A stretch of DNA of 64,000 bases. It comes from Welwitschia mirabilis. Lineage: Eukaryota; Gnetophyta; Gnetopsida; Welwitschiales. Positions 23,398 to 35,489 of this stretch are shown piece by piece. Location: positions 74,683,512 to 74,747,511 of the forward strand of contig JBOZIK010000001.1 in assembly GCA_051453625.1 (NCBI GenBank). The letters run 5' to 3'. Under the pieces are notes generated by a model, which worked only from the letters and a program-made list of their open reading frames with translations, did not search any database and was not told where the DNA came from. Numbering within the stretch: position 1 is the first letter of the stretch; every line of letters starts with the position of its first letter. Both the position numbers and the translations under genes were made by a program.

Positions 23398-24764
23398 ATA
23401 ATACCTTTATTTATCTTTTTGTCATAAATATAATTTTTTTCTTCTTACCTTTTGCATTATACTTACTTAAAAATGAAATGCCTAATATTTCATCATTTTT
23501 CCCTAAATCAAAAATTTATAACTTACCTATGAAATAAAAATCGCTTATGGAGAATGATGAGTTTGGATAAAGTTCTAATTCTATTATTATCTCAATGCTT
23601 GTAACTTCAATTTTAGAACTAGACTCTCTACTAATCTTGTATTAAACATAATTGATTTATCTTAGTAAAACAAAGTTGTCACTGACTCAAATATTGACAA
23701 GAAATAAGACAAGTTTATTTTCTTAATATCATTCGATCTTAATTACTAAAGATTAATTTCACATAATAGTTATTTAAATAATAGTAAATAATAATTTCCT
23801 ATCTTGTATTTATTCTTTCATGGCTATGGGTAGGACTTGTTTAGCTATTTCCTTATTTTATAGAAAGTTCCTCATGATGTGTTCTTTCTTTTTGTAGTGA
23901 TGGCATGTTAGAACTATATGGTTTACTACTATTGTTGATGATTGATTTTTATGTCATAGTGAAATATTTTGATATGCTAGAGAATGTGACTATTAATATA
24001 TAGTGTTAACATTTTGTCTATTATGAAAAGTTATTTTTTTACCATTACTAATGGATAAATGATATTCTGCATTCTTGGTGGAAGTATTTCTATATATTTT
24101 GCTAATTTCTAAAATTCATTTTAATGTACATTAGAACTCGTTCTCTCTAATTGTAAGTTTTTGAATTATATTCTATTATTTTTAATGAAATAATATAGTA
24201 CAAATTCTTTTTTAAACTCTTTTCTAAAGTTGGATAAGTGTTTTTAGTCATTCTTGAAGGAACTATGATGCTTCTTAATGTTGATGAATCTCCAGTTAAA
24301 AATAATGTCACATAGATACTTTATAGATTACTTTATGCATTATTAAGATTAAAATGATTTTAACTGTACTATAACCACTCTAATGATTTCTCAAAAAATT
24401 CAAAAGCCTCATCATACATTCTACTTTATGTATTTCTAACATGCTTTAGTAGGTTATGATCTTATATAAATTATTTTTCTATGATATTGGTGGATTTAAT
24501 GTTTATACTGAGTCATACCCTTATGTGTATCACCTAATTTTGGAAGTTCTATGCACCATGGGTACTACCTTTCTAAATTTTATTCTTTTGGCTCTAAGCT
24601 TATTGGGAGAGTCAAATCTAAGACTATAACTTTTGGATGATTTATTTCCATAATGCTTATAGAATGGAGTTTAATTTATCATTTTCTACTTTCTTAAGGC
24701 TTTCACATTACATGGTTAACTTTAAATTAGAGATAAATCTTATCAATTCATCTATCATCTCTCA
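23398..24764 (-). pseudogene. gag/protease region of the minus-strand gypsy element, copy 1
   Basis: Lies upstream of RT on the minus strand, where gag and protease belong. Short gag-like blocks are visible, but no intact zinc knuckle or protease triad. It is nearly repeated at 25,208-26,681. Compared with that copy it lacks a stretch of about 40 bases (present at 25,865-25,905), so the two are genuinely different sequences. Confidence 0.45.
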
Positions 24765-25107
24765 TGTCCAGATTTTTACCCCAAGATGAAAAACTTTCTT
24801 AGTTAATTAGATAGGTAACGTACAACTTAGAAATTAATAATAATAAAGAGTCTAATTTCTAATTTATCTAAAAATAGTGATTTTAAAATAAAAGTAATAT
24901 TTAAACTAGGTATTGCATGATTATTTATTTTAAACTATATTTAAAGATTAACTTATAGTTATTTCTTTTAGTGAATTGAGTGAAATATTGAGTTAACTAC
25001 AAAATTTATTATTGCTATACATAAGTTTTATTTATTATAATGAAGAATTGGATTACTTAGCTTATTATGGAAGTTAACTAAAGCTTTAAGATTGGTTTCT
25101 CTTAAAT
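24765..25107 (+). repeat. LTR-D fragment, copy 1 (cut by gap)
   Basis: Begins TGTCCAGATTTTTACCCC and runs into the gap. It matches the start of the LTR at 62,836, which follows a polypurine tract and fixes the orientation as plus. Here it abuts the 5' end of a minus-strand gag region, so the two do not belong to one intact element. Confidence 0.6.
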
Positions 25108-25207
25108 NNNNNNNNNNNNNNNNNNNNNNNNNNNNNNNNNNNNNNNNNNNNNNNNNNNNNNNNNNNNNNNNNNNNNNNNNNNNNNNNNNNNNNNNNNNNN
25201 NNNNNNN
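25108..25207. other. assembly gap, 100 N
   Basis: Exactly 100 N. The sequence left of the gap (from 23,398) is repeated right of it (25,208-27,018), and the left copy stops where the right copy continues. Confidence 0.99.
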
Positions 25208-26681
25208 ATAATACCTTTATGAATCTTTCTCTTTGTCATGAATATAATTTTTTCCTTCTTACCTTTTCCATTATACTTACTTAAAAATGAAATTCCTAAT
25301 ATTTCATCATTTTTCCCTAAATAAAAAATTTAAAGCTTACCTATGAAATAAAAATTACTTATGGTGAATCATGAGTTTGGATAAACTTCTAATTCTATTA
25401 TTATATCAATGCTTGTAACTTTAATTTTAGAACTAGACTCTCTACTAATCTTGTGTTAAAAATAATTGATATGTCTTAGTAAAATAAAGTTGTCACCGAC
25501 TCAACTATTAGCAAGAAATAAGGCAAGTTTATTTTCTTAATATTCTTTAAGCTCAATTACTAAAGATTAATTTCCCATAATACTTATTTAAATAATAGTA
25601 AAGAATCATTTCCTAGCTTGTGTTTATTCTTTTATGGCTATGGGTAGGACTTGTTTAGTTATTTGCTTATTTTATAGAAAGTTCCTCATGATGTCTTCTT
25701 TCTTTTTATAGTGATGGCATGTTAGAACTATGTGGTTTACTACTATTGTTGATGATTGATTTTGATGTTATAATTGAATATTTTAATATGCTAGAGAATG
25801 TGACTATTAATATATAGTGTTAACATTTTAGCTATTATGAAAAGTTATTTTTTTACCATTATATTATAGATAGTATGTCAATATGCTTATTGTGGGCATT
25901 TTGGTTCTAATGGATAAATGATATTCTACATTATTGGTGGAAGTATTTCCATAAAATCATTTATTAGTCCCTATGGATTATAGTGTATTTGATATTCTGC
26001 TAATTTCTAAAATTCATTTTAATGTCCATTAGAACTCATTCTTCCTAATTGTAAGTAATTGAATTATATTCTATTATCTTTAATGAAATAATCTAGTATA
26101 AATTGTTTCTAATACTCTTTTATAAAGTTGGATAAGTGTTTTTAGTAATTCTTGAAGGAACTATGATGCTTCTTAATGTTGATAAATCTCCACTTAAAAA
26201 TAATGTCACATAGATACTTTATAGATTACTTTGTATATTCTTAAGATTAAAATGATTTTAAATGTACTATAACCATTCTAATGATTCATCAAAAGATTTA
26301 AAAGCATTATCATACATTCTAATTTATGTCTTTTTTAAATGCTTTAGTAGGTTATGATCTTTCATTTTATATAAATTAGTTTTCTATGATACTAGTGGAT
26401 TTAATATATATAGTGAGTCATACCCTTGCGTGTATCACCTAATTTTGGAAGTTCTACGGATCATGAGTAGTACCTTTCTAAATTTTATTCTTTTGGCTTT
26501 AAGCTTATTTGGAGAGTTAAATCTAAGACTATAATTTTTGGATGATTTATTTCCATGATTTTCCTCCTAATGCTTATATAATGGAGTTTAATTTATCATT
26601 TGATATTTTCTTAAGGCTTTCACATTACATGGTTAACTTTAAATTAGAGATAAACCTTATCGATTCATCTCTTATTTCTCA
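25208..26681 (-). pseudogene. gag/protease region of the minus-strand gypsy element, copy 2
   Basis: Parallel to 23,398-24,764 with scattered substitutions and indels, including an extra stretch at 25,865-25,905. It has the same content and the same junction with LTR-D at its right end. Confidence 0.45.
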
Positions 26682-27960
26682 TGTTCAGATTTTTACCCTA
26701 AGATGAAAAACTTTCTTAGTCAATTAGATAGGTAATTTAAAACTTAGAAATTAATAATAATAAAGAGTCTAATTTCGGATTTGTCTAAAAATAATGATTT
26801 TAAAATAAAAATATTAGTTAAACTAGGTATTACATGATTATTTATTTTAAACTATATTGAAAGATTAACTTATTTATTATAGTGATTTGAGTGAAATAGT
26901 GAGTTAACTACAAGATCTATTATTACGATACATGAGTTTTATTTATTACAATGAAGAATTGGATTACTTGGCTTATTGTGGAAGTTAACTAAAGCTTTAA
27001 GATTGGTTTCTCTTAAATATATGTTATTTAAATAATAGAAAAGATATGTGATTTGAAGAAATTACTCATGTTATTTATCTCTTATTTATCTCATGCATTT
27101 AGATTTCTTTATAAGATATTGTTGTATTATTGTTTACACCCAGTGATTAGCCTTAAAAAGAATGGATTAATGGAACCTGATCTATTTGTAAAATTTAAGC
27201 CTGATTTTTAGTTCTACTAATAGTTCCATGTTATAAATACTTATATTCCCAAGTCATTAGAGCCAAAGGATTATATATTACAAATTGTGATCATGTCGAG
27301 CTTGGATTCAGCTAGGAGTACCTTGGAGTTTAGCTAGGATCAGGTGTGGTTATTGCCCTTTTTTGTAAATACTTACATCTTATTGCATGCTCTCAAATTC
27401 TTTTATTTATTAGTATTTTATGAATAAATGAAATATGCCTTCTATTGCTATGTGTATGGGTTAATGTTTTCATATAATTTCACAGTCTTTTAACAGCTTT
27501 TTATGTGAGTCATCTAAGAGTTTATGGAGTTTGAATATTGTGAAAACCTTATGAAACTTAAGTGATTCCATTGTTAACTCTTATGAATGAATCTTGTTAA
27601 TTTTCCTTTTTATAGCTCATGCACATGATTGTTCTATTTGACTATGGACCTTGATATTAAATTTTAAAAGTTAATTCTAGCCAAGGTAACTAGTTATTCA
27701 AACCTCAGAGAATAGAGCATTTCATTATAAGTCCTAAGGTAATTAAACTGAGCCTCCAAGAGGAAAGGGAAAGTATGTACAATTATGATAATATTGTTCC
27801 TCCTGATTATGTACAACAGGCTTACTTATATATGATGTAAAATGTTAGTGAAGAAGATAAATCTAATGGATGAGTGATCATGATAACATCCCTTGTAATG
27901 TAGCCTTTATCTTATCTAGAAATCCTTCCTTACCTATTCCTTTGCCTATGATTACATTGG
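26682..27960 (+). repeat. LTR-D, copy 2
   Basis: Starts TGTTCAGATTTTTACCC, and matches 24,765-25,107 and 62,836-64,000. A TATA box (TATAAATA) lies near 27,233, at the place equivalent to a TATAAATA in the 62.8-kb copy. The right end is not defined, because the other full copy runs off the window; similarity holds to at least 27,870. Starts of this type (TGTxACxxxxTGATTTTTACCC) are common in plant chromovirus LTRs. Confidence 0.6.
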
Positions 27961-28360
27961 AAACTATGTTGAATAACAGCCCTCATACCATACTTGCATG
28001 TGTAAAAACCAATGCTACTAAGATGCATGATTGAGATAATAATGAAATGAAAAATTCGGTGTTATTTAATTACTTCTTCTTCTCTGTTAGATGTCGTTAT
28101 TTGAAGTCTTGTGATTTTAAAGTTTATTTACTTACTGACATGATATTAATACTTTTCTTCTATTATTTTATGATATTTTACTTTAGAACTTATGTTTTAC
28201 GAAGTTTGTGATTGTTGCTAAGTTGAGATTAGTTCCATACTTGAGTAGTTTAAAATTAAGTAAGAAGCATTTGCAAATATGTATTTGCTATATGACCTTG
28301 AATGGAAGAATTATATGTGACAGTTATCTATTTTTCTTGTAAAAATTATTACAGAAATGT
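27961..28360. other. unassigned AT-rich sequence
   Basis: Between LTR-D and flank repeat F. It may include the end of LTR-D; no primer binding site or coding was found. Confidence 0.4.
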
Positions 28361-28591
28361 GTTTATAAGTGAATTTTGTATATTTATAAGTTATAACCCT
28401 TAATTTAAGCTATAGTTCTTTTTGTATATCTAAATTAACATGTAGTTGACATCATATGCTTATTTATATTTACAACAAAAACATTTCCATGTATCTTATT
28501 AGCTTAAATGATTAAGATATCTAGTTGATTATTAAGGAGTTAGGAATTTGAATCCATTGTTATAAAGTTTTATCTATAGCATAAAAATTGC
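28361..28591 (+). repeat. flank repeat F, copy 1, with tRNA-like (SINE-like) module
   Basis: About 230 bases, repeated at 38,622-38,850 and 43,039-43,270. It contains an A-box-like TAGCTTAAATGATTAAG (28,500-28,516) and, some 27 bases on, a B-box-like GGAATTTGAATCC (28,543-28,555), the spacing of a Pol III internal promoter. This suggests a tRNA-derived SINE. Here F is preceded by GTTTATAAGTG with no LTR, unlike the other two copies, where an LTR ends directly before AAGTGAATTTT. Confidence 0.5.
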
Positions 28592-29633
28592 TAATAAACA
28601 TAACACACTAGTATAGATGAGAGTGATCCAAATGTCGTAATTCCATTAAAGGCCAAAGTATGTAAATAAAAGAGTTGCTTTTAAGAGAAAATTATGTAAC
28701 CCTAATCTACTAAAATAAATTACAATGCATAGAATTGAAATAAAACATATTTATGTAAAACTAATTTAGAAAAAGAAATAATGATGCATCTAAACTAATT
28801 AAGCTCAACCTTGATAAAGGATGCCCTTATAATCTATATAACAAAGGAAGCTTGTCATCGAATCTTAAATAACATAAACTATGAAGGAGAAGTTTATTTA
28901 TATATTAAATACAAAATAAGATAATTCATATTAAAATGCATGCAACATTCATATTACAAAATAGCTATTTCTCAATTGAGGAAACACCACCTAACACCAA
29001 GGGAATGTCTTTCTGCAATCACAGAATGGTTCTCTAGTCCCAATATCTTCTATCATAAGTATGTCAGGTACTATCAAAGATAATTAAGAATTGAGGGAGA
29101 GACCCTTATTTATAGATAGAAAAGGAAAGGAATCAAATAAAAGAGTACCAAAAAAATCTTAGCTGATATTAAAAAAAAAGTCATAATAAAGCGATTACAA
29201 CTAAGATGAAAATTTGGTAAAAGTATGAAAGAATAGTATTGTCCTTCTAATCATCCAAATGATATAAGAGACAATTCTCACTGATAGATAAAGTTCTTCA
29301 TCTACTCTTAGTTGAACTTCCTGTGAACTGCATGTAAAGTGTTGTTGATGAGATGAAAATGCTGTCCTCTTATGACATCCAGACAATGAGGTGGATAATG
29401 GCATTTTATCAATCTTCAGTCAGTCCAATCATTTATTATTTACAAAAATCATTATCCAAAATGTCATTTATGCATATTTGCACAAAATGCTTGTAATTTA
29501 TCTGGAAATTGCATGTTTTCATTCTTTTCATTCTGGTTCTTCATTATTATGAGAACTAAGCATTTATAGGCTAACTTACCTGCAAAACAACTTGAAATAC
29601 CCTATTGAATACATGTAAGTTGGTGGAACAACA
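28592..29633 (-). repeat. 3' LTR of element A, truncated at its far end
   Basis: Begins on the minus strand TGTTGTTCCACCAAC at 29,633 after the purine tract AAGTGGTGGGCTA. It matches 37,524-38,621 throughout, but lacks the terminal part that ends CACTACAACA in the complete copies. Confidence 0.75.
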
Positions 29634-32200
29634 TAGCCCACCACTTATCCTTTTGACAAAACCAAGCAGTGAACTACATTTGTGATTCAACTTTTAAAAA
29701 AATAAAAATAGCTAGGATATCTAAAGAAAGCATCTGAAAAAGATTTGCAATATATATCAATAATAGACTGAATTTCTAGAAAATTTAAAACTAATCAGAC
29801 ATATCTGCTAAGCATCAGAAGTCAGTCATCTGATAAGTCATCCAGATAATAATAGGAACAACAAGCTCCTCAAAAGATCTTTAAAACTAGAANNNNNNNN
29901 NNNNNNNNNNNNNNNNNNNNNNNNNNNNNNNNNNNNNNNNNNNNNNNNNNNNNNNNNNNNNNNNNNNNNNNNNNNNNNNNNNNNNNNNNNNNNNNNNNNN
30001 NNNNNNNNNNNNNNNNNNNNNNNNNNNNNNNNNNNNNNNNNNNNNNNNNNNNNNNNNNNNNNNNNNNNNNNNNNNNNNNNNNNNNNNNNNNNNNNNNNNN
30101 NNNNNNNNNNNNNNNNNNNNNNNNNNNNNNNNNNNNNNNNNNNNNNNNNNNNNNNNNNNNNNNNNNNNNNNNNNNNNNNNNNNNNNNNNNNNNNNNNNNN
30201 NNNNNNNNNNNNNNNNNNNNNNNNNNNNNNNNNNNNNNNNNNNNNNNNNNNNNNNNNNNNNNNNNNNNNNNNNNNNNNNNNNNNNNNNNNNNNNNNNNNN
30301 NNNNNNNNNNNNNNNNNNNNNNNNNNNNNNNNNNNNNNNNNNNNNNNNNNNNNNNNNNNNNNNNNNNNNNNNNNNNNNNNNNNNNNNTAAAACTAGAATC
30401 TATGATAAAAAAATCAGATTTTTCTCATTAATGATAAATAGAATAGCCAAATGTAAAAATCAGATAGAATTAATACATCATGCTGAAATAAAGTATAGAA
30501 TCACTTCCCTAGTTTATGCCACATTATAAAACTTGAAAGGAATGAAGATCTGCAAGAGTGATTCTCATAATTGATTAAAAAAATTTAAAATACTGAAAAT
30601 GCATCTTATTCCCCCCTTAAAATATTCAATACATTCTAAATTACCTAAGAATAAGAAAAGAAGCATAAAATCACATGGAAAAGGAAAAACTGTGGCTAGA
30701 GAAAACAAACTATCTAGGTTGAAGACTTGCAAGAAAGATGGAATGAATGTACCCAACCAGAAAATTAAAAGTATGATAAAGTTAAGAATCAAGAATCGAC
30801 AAGGAAAATCATGATTAAATAGAAAGAAAACTACTAACTGATTAAAGTCTTAAGAAGAAATAAGAAAATGCTAAGATGACTTTGAAACAGTAGACTCAGA
30901 AATAGAAGAAAACTAGAGTGAAAATGGACAAAAGGAATAAGTAGAAGATTGTTTACCTATCATAAGTACTAATGTAGAAAACTCCCAAAGGAAACATCAT
31001 AACATCACCTAAGTAAAAATGCATAACATGATGTATTAACTCTATAAACATTATTTGAAAAGGTAGTGGTTCTAGTGGTATCTAGATTTTTAAGTGTATA
31101 AAACAATGAAGGTCAAAATCGAAAGTTACTTAGAAATGGACTCATCTTCTTTTACTCAAAAAATCACTAAAATCTCCAAAAGTAAAATGATCAAGTGGTA
31201 ATACAAAGGGTTTTATTTCTTTTTACCATGATTAGGGGAGTGCAACCACTATTAGAGGAGTAAGAACCCATGAAACATGGTCAACTAACTTGCCAGTGGA
31301 GTTTTCATAGCTACCATATTACATTGCCAAAGGATCCTCTCAAAAATATTTGCCCTGGTGTACTTGTGATAGGACATCATATTATTCTTTTTTTCTTTTT
31401 CTTTCTCTTTTTTCTCTTTTTTTTAAAATAAAATTCCCACATGATTATATACTCAAGAAAGATAAAAGTGAATAAGTAAGATAAAATACAGAAAAGAACA
31501 CTCCTAGATAACATAAGATTTAACCAATATTAAAAAAAATAAGAAACTAAGGCATCTTCCCATAAATATATTTCATAGATATGGAAATGTCTCAAGATTT
31601 GGTGAATCCAATCTTACTACTTGTAAATGCCCAAGTATAATACTAATCATGATATTTTACAGAGTCATACACAAGTCAAGTTTGAAAGATGATGGTAGTC
31701 ATAATATTTAACCAAAGGAGTAGGCTAAGAAAGAACTTAGACAATGATAGTAAGGAAGTCCTTCTCAGTAAGGGGAAATTTCAAAACAAGTGCTTCTACA
31801 TTGTTCACGATTGTATCTAGAGATCCCTCATATAATTTCAGCTGTTATTCATTAACTTTCTAAATTTCTTTAGTTTTCAAATTTAAAATGTCAACTGAGC
31901 CATTAAAATGCACTTTCTGTACAAGATAAGGACCTAACCATTTAGACGTTAACTTGTTATATAAAAGGCAAACTCAAATATTATAGAATAAAATAAGTTG
32001 ACCTAGTTCATACTTTTTATGAAAAATCCTTTTATCATGTTTAAACTTGACTGGGGCTTTATGAATCAATTGACGATATATGACACTAGTTCTTTTTCAT
32101 TAAGGTGATTTAATTTTGCTAATATATACTAGAGATTTTCAATAAAGTCTACAAGATTAAGTTGATGAGATGTATAATAAGAATTGTAACACACATTGAC
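29634..32200 (-). other. 3' noncoding region of element A
   Basis: In Athila elements an envelope-like ORF can lie here, but I see no long frame and no signal peptide or membrane segment that I would defend. It has a pyrimidine-rich run at 31,383-31,427 (polypurine on the coding strand) and a block at 31,228-31,378 that is also found in element B (47,826-47,990; 50,050-50,212). N from 29,893 to 30,387. Confidence 0.6.
29893..30387. other. assembly gap, 495 N
   Basis: A sized gap. The same ten bases, AAAACTAGAA, occur on both sides. Confidence 0.99.
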
Positions 32201-32219
32201 TAGTAAGACACACCATAAA

Positions 32220-32990
32220 CAAGTGCATAAGGTATGAAACTAAGAGAAGTATGACAAGTTGTACAGTAAGCCCAAAGTACATAATTAAGTTTAGAATCCC
32301 AAGTCTTTTTATTAACAAAGACAAGCTTTTAAAGAATTTTCTTTATTTCTCCATTAGCATTTTTAGCTTATTTATTTATGTAAGGGTGATAAGCACAAGC
32401 TATTCTATGTTTAATTCACATGTACAAAAGGAGTTTCTTAAAAAGTAAATTTATGAAATGAGTACCCTAATCGCTAATGATAACTCTAAAAAAATCAAAT
32501 CTCTAAGAGATATGAGATATAAGAAAATAACAAATAGTTTGAGCATCATCCAAAGAAGTAGATATGGATTCAACTCATTTAGTCATGTAATCTATAGCCA
32601 CTACAATGTAATTTTTATTAAAAGAAGATGGGTTAAAAGGGCCTATGAAATTAATACTAGGTTGAAGGGGTATTTTCTGTGAATGAACAAGGCTACCAAA
32701 ATGCTGGCAAAGATCACACATTCTAACAAAATTATATGAATTAAAAAAAAGAGAACGCCAATAAAAACCAAAATGAAGTATTTTTATGGTAGTTTTATGT
32801 CAATAAAAATGTCCTCCACAAATACACATTTTCTCATAATCTAGTCTTTTCACTTCTGATATAAATATGGCTTGATCCACTCATAGTTACCTATACGATG
32901 GAGAAAAGATTTACATTGATGATAGGTCTAATGTTATGGTGTTTTTATGATTACAAGATAGTTAACAATGTTGGCATACCATGGAGGAGG
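32220..32990 (-). pseudogene. integrase of element A
   Basis: The minus strand reads CICGGHFY and FGFYWRSLFF, then FVRMCDLCQHFG (the HHCC zinc-binding domain, with its CxxC intact), then INFIGPFNPSSFN (first catalytic Asp read as Asn), VVAIDYMTKWVES, VIISD (second Asp), AYHPYINK and a region where the Glu reads Asn/Ala, ending with WDSKLNYVLWAY. It is an Athila-type integrase by wording and order. The missing acidic residues and several stops make it inactive. Confidence 0.85.
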
Positions 32991-33119
32991 AGGAGAAGAA
33001 GAAGAAATAATGAAAAGCTACTTGTTAGGAAAGGTATCATCAATGAGAATATCATCTGGAGGAGAAAGAAGTCGAGACAAGTGATTAGAAATAGAATTGT
33101 GCTTCCCTATTTTATCTAT

Positions 33120-33450
33120 AATGGTTAAATTAAATTCTTGCATAAGATGGATCCATCTAATCAAATAGGCAGTAGATTCTTTCTTGGTCATAAGGTAATA
33201 AATGGCAGCACAGTTGGTATAACATTTATATAAAAGCCTAAAAGATAGTGTCTAAGTGAATTAAGGTAAAAGATGATGGAAAACATTTCTTTCTAGTATT
33301 AGTGTAATTTATCTAAGCTCTAAACAATGTCTTGCTATGGTAAGATATAGCTTTAAAGCCTTTCTCATATTTTTGGCAAAGAACCCCACCCATAACAAAA
33401 TTACTAGCATCACACATAAGCTCAAAGTCACATTCCCAATTAGGTCTCAC
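33120..33450 (-). pseudogene. RNase H of element A
   Basis: On the minus strand ECDFELMCDASNF holds the first RNase H Asp, followed by MGGVLCQ, and later FRHYLLGF and GKHNSISNHLSRL, corresponding to the NxxADxLSRL end of the domain. It lies between RT and integrase in the same orientation. Stops are few here but frameshifts occur. Confidence 0.8.
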
Positions 33451-34430
33451 TACTATAGGAGCATCAACCAATCTCTATTTAAGCCTATAGAAAGTAGTTT
33501 GATAGGATTCATTCCATTCGAATCTAGCATCTTTTTCTAGTAATAAGTAAAGAAGTTTGCAAATAGAAGCATAATCACAAATGAACTGATGGTAAAAATC
33601 ACAATGATCAAGGAAAGATCCAACCTATTTAACATTCATAAGAGAACTAAGATTTTGAATAATACTAACTTTAGAAGCATCTATCTTAATCACCTCTTGA
33701 GAAATGTGATTACCTAAAACAATGCCACTCTCTATAAGATAATAACTCTTTTTCCAATTCAAGTTGAGGCCACTAGCAATGCATCGATCTAAGACTTCTC
33801 TAAACGATCTAAGATTTTCTCAAAAGTTTCAGCATAGATAGAGGAGTCATCAATGAAATCTCAATGGAATACTTAAGCATATCAAAAAAAAAAAAACAAA
33901 CCATCATAACATGTTAAAAGGTACTAAGATCATTATAAAGTCCAAAAGGCATGCATCTAAAGGCAAAGTGCCAAAAAGATAAGTGAAAATAATTTTATCT
34001 TGGTCCTCAAAGTTAATGCAAATTTGATTGGAACCACTATAACTATTAAGAAAATAGTAAAAAGCATGTCCCTAAATCTTGTCAAGAATTTAATTAAGAA
34101 AAGGTAAAGGACAGTGGTCTTTTTTAGTTACCTTATTTAGTTTATAGAAGTCTATGCACACAGGCCATTTCCTATCCTTTTTAGGTAGTACTGTCAAGAG
34201 GCTAACCCACTCACTATTAGTAATCGAATAAATGATTCCAACATTCATAAGTTTTATGATTTCATATTTTACAATTTGATTTGGGACTAGATTTAGTCTA
34301 CATTAGGGTTTCCTCACAAGTTTAGCATTTTCTTTGAGGTATATTTTATGTTGCACAATGGAAGTGGGAATGATTGATAGATTATTATGGGACCAAGAAA
34401 ACGCATGAACCTTTGACTCTAAAAGAGAAA
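33451..34430 (-). pseudogene. reverse transcriptase of element A
   Basis: From 34,425 downward the minus strand reads VHAFSWS, VQHKIYLKENAK, MNVGIIYSITNSEWVS, VCIDFYKLNKVTKKDH, YYFLNSYSG, FEDQDKIIFTY and, after a frame break, FIDDSS (the FMDD catalytic box, near 33,845-33,855), LNLNWKKSYYLIESGIVLG and VGSFLDHCDFYHQF. These are the ordered RT motifs of Athila. The active-site Asp pair is still readable although its surroundings are disrupted. Confidence 0.85.
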
Positions 34431-34889
34431 TAAAATAGGATTCTTATTGAGGTAATATATTTTTGTTGATAATAAAGGCTTTAGTCAGATCTCTCTTTAG
34501 AAAAATGTATTTTAGTTCATGACCTAAAGGTTTTAGGTTCAAGTTAAGGTTCAAACTTCTGGTTTCAGAAGAGTTTTCGAAGACTTGATTGTCATCTTAG
34601 ACTATTGTCTGGATGTCAGTAGTGGATGACTGACCTCACAATAAGAATTCTTAGAGTTTTCAATTTCTAACTCCTCATTAGGTTAGAATACTTAGTGGGG
34701 GGATAGTTAAACTTAAGTTATTTATTAAGAACCTAAAGGTATTCTACTTCTCTGTGATCATCAAATAAGGTTGACTCATGAAGCATGAACCATCTCTCCT
34801 CAAGTGGATGATGCTGTAAAAATAAGATTGGTTTTATTTCTTCCTCCAAGCCTAAATCATTGTCTAAATCTTTTTCTACTGTATCAAAC

Positions 34890-35170
34890 ACTCTAATTGA
34901 AAATTATTTATTTTTAAAATGGCACTTCATCAATCCAGTACTTATGTCTATGATGTAATGAGCTGGTATACAGAAAGCTCTACCTAGAAGTAAGGGATAT
35001 CTACCTTGATGCTTGACTTGTAAATCAAGTATATCAATTCGGTAGAAAGCTTCCTCTATTTGAATGATCAAGTACTTAATCACATCTAAAGGCTTCTTCA
35101 TAGATGTATTAGCTAACTCTAAGATAATTCATGTAGGCTTTACTCTTTCTTCTAACCTAAGTTATTAAGA
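34890..35170 (-). pseudogene. aspartic protease of element A
   Basis: The open frame 34,904-35,101 (minus) reads KKPLDVIKYLIIQIEEAFY, then LDLQVKH and YPLLLGRAFC, followed by IIDISTGLM. This is the C-terminal half of the Athila protease (GIVEDVLVKVDKF, IPLILGRPFL). The near-identical segment in the second copy is at 39,326-39,577. The catalytic DxG loop should lie just upstream, in a degraded part. Confidence 0.8.
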
Positions 35171-35489
35171 AATGTGTAAGGGCATAATATTGACACTAGC
35201 TCCTATGTCTATTAAAGATTTTTTAATTCTTTGATTTCCCTCTAAAGTAACAATAATGATTGCTACCCTTAGATTTTTAAACTTTGGATACTTTTTATAA
35301 ACTAAGTTGCTAATGGATTGAGCTAGGAAGACTTTACTAAGGATGGTTCATTTTTGTTTCTTTCTTAATAGGTCTTTCCATAGCTTAGAGTATTTGAGAT
35401 TTTTTTGCAAAAGTTTCTAAAAATGTTAAGTTAATACTTACATTTTACATTAAGGCTTTTAAATGATCATCAAAGATGGGGTTTTTGTT

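Noticed and set aside
23398-27018. True tandem duplication of 1.7 kb
   Set aside because: Not adopted as the first explanation because a 100-N gap separates the copies and the left copy stops where the right continues; recorded instead as a probable assembly effect.
28497-28570. A functional tRNA gene in flank F
   Set aside because: Only A- and B-box-like parts are recognisable. No acceptor stem or clear anticodon arm pairs, and the copies differ in the boxes.
32985-33010. GGAGGAGGAGGAGAAGAAG microsatellite as a regulatory element
   Set aside because: A short simple repeat within the integrase/RNase H boundary of element A; no sign of function.
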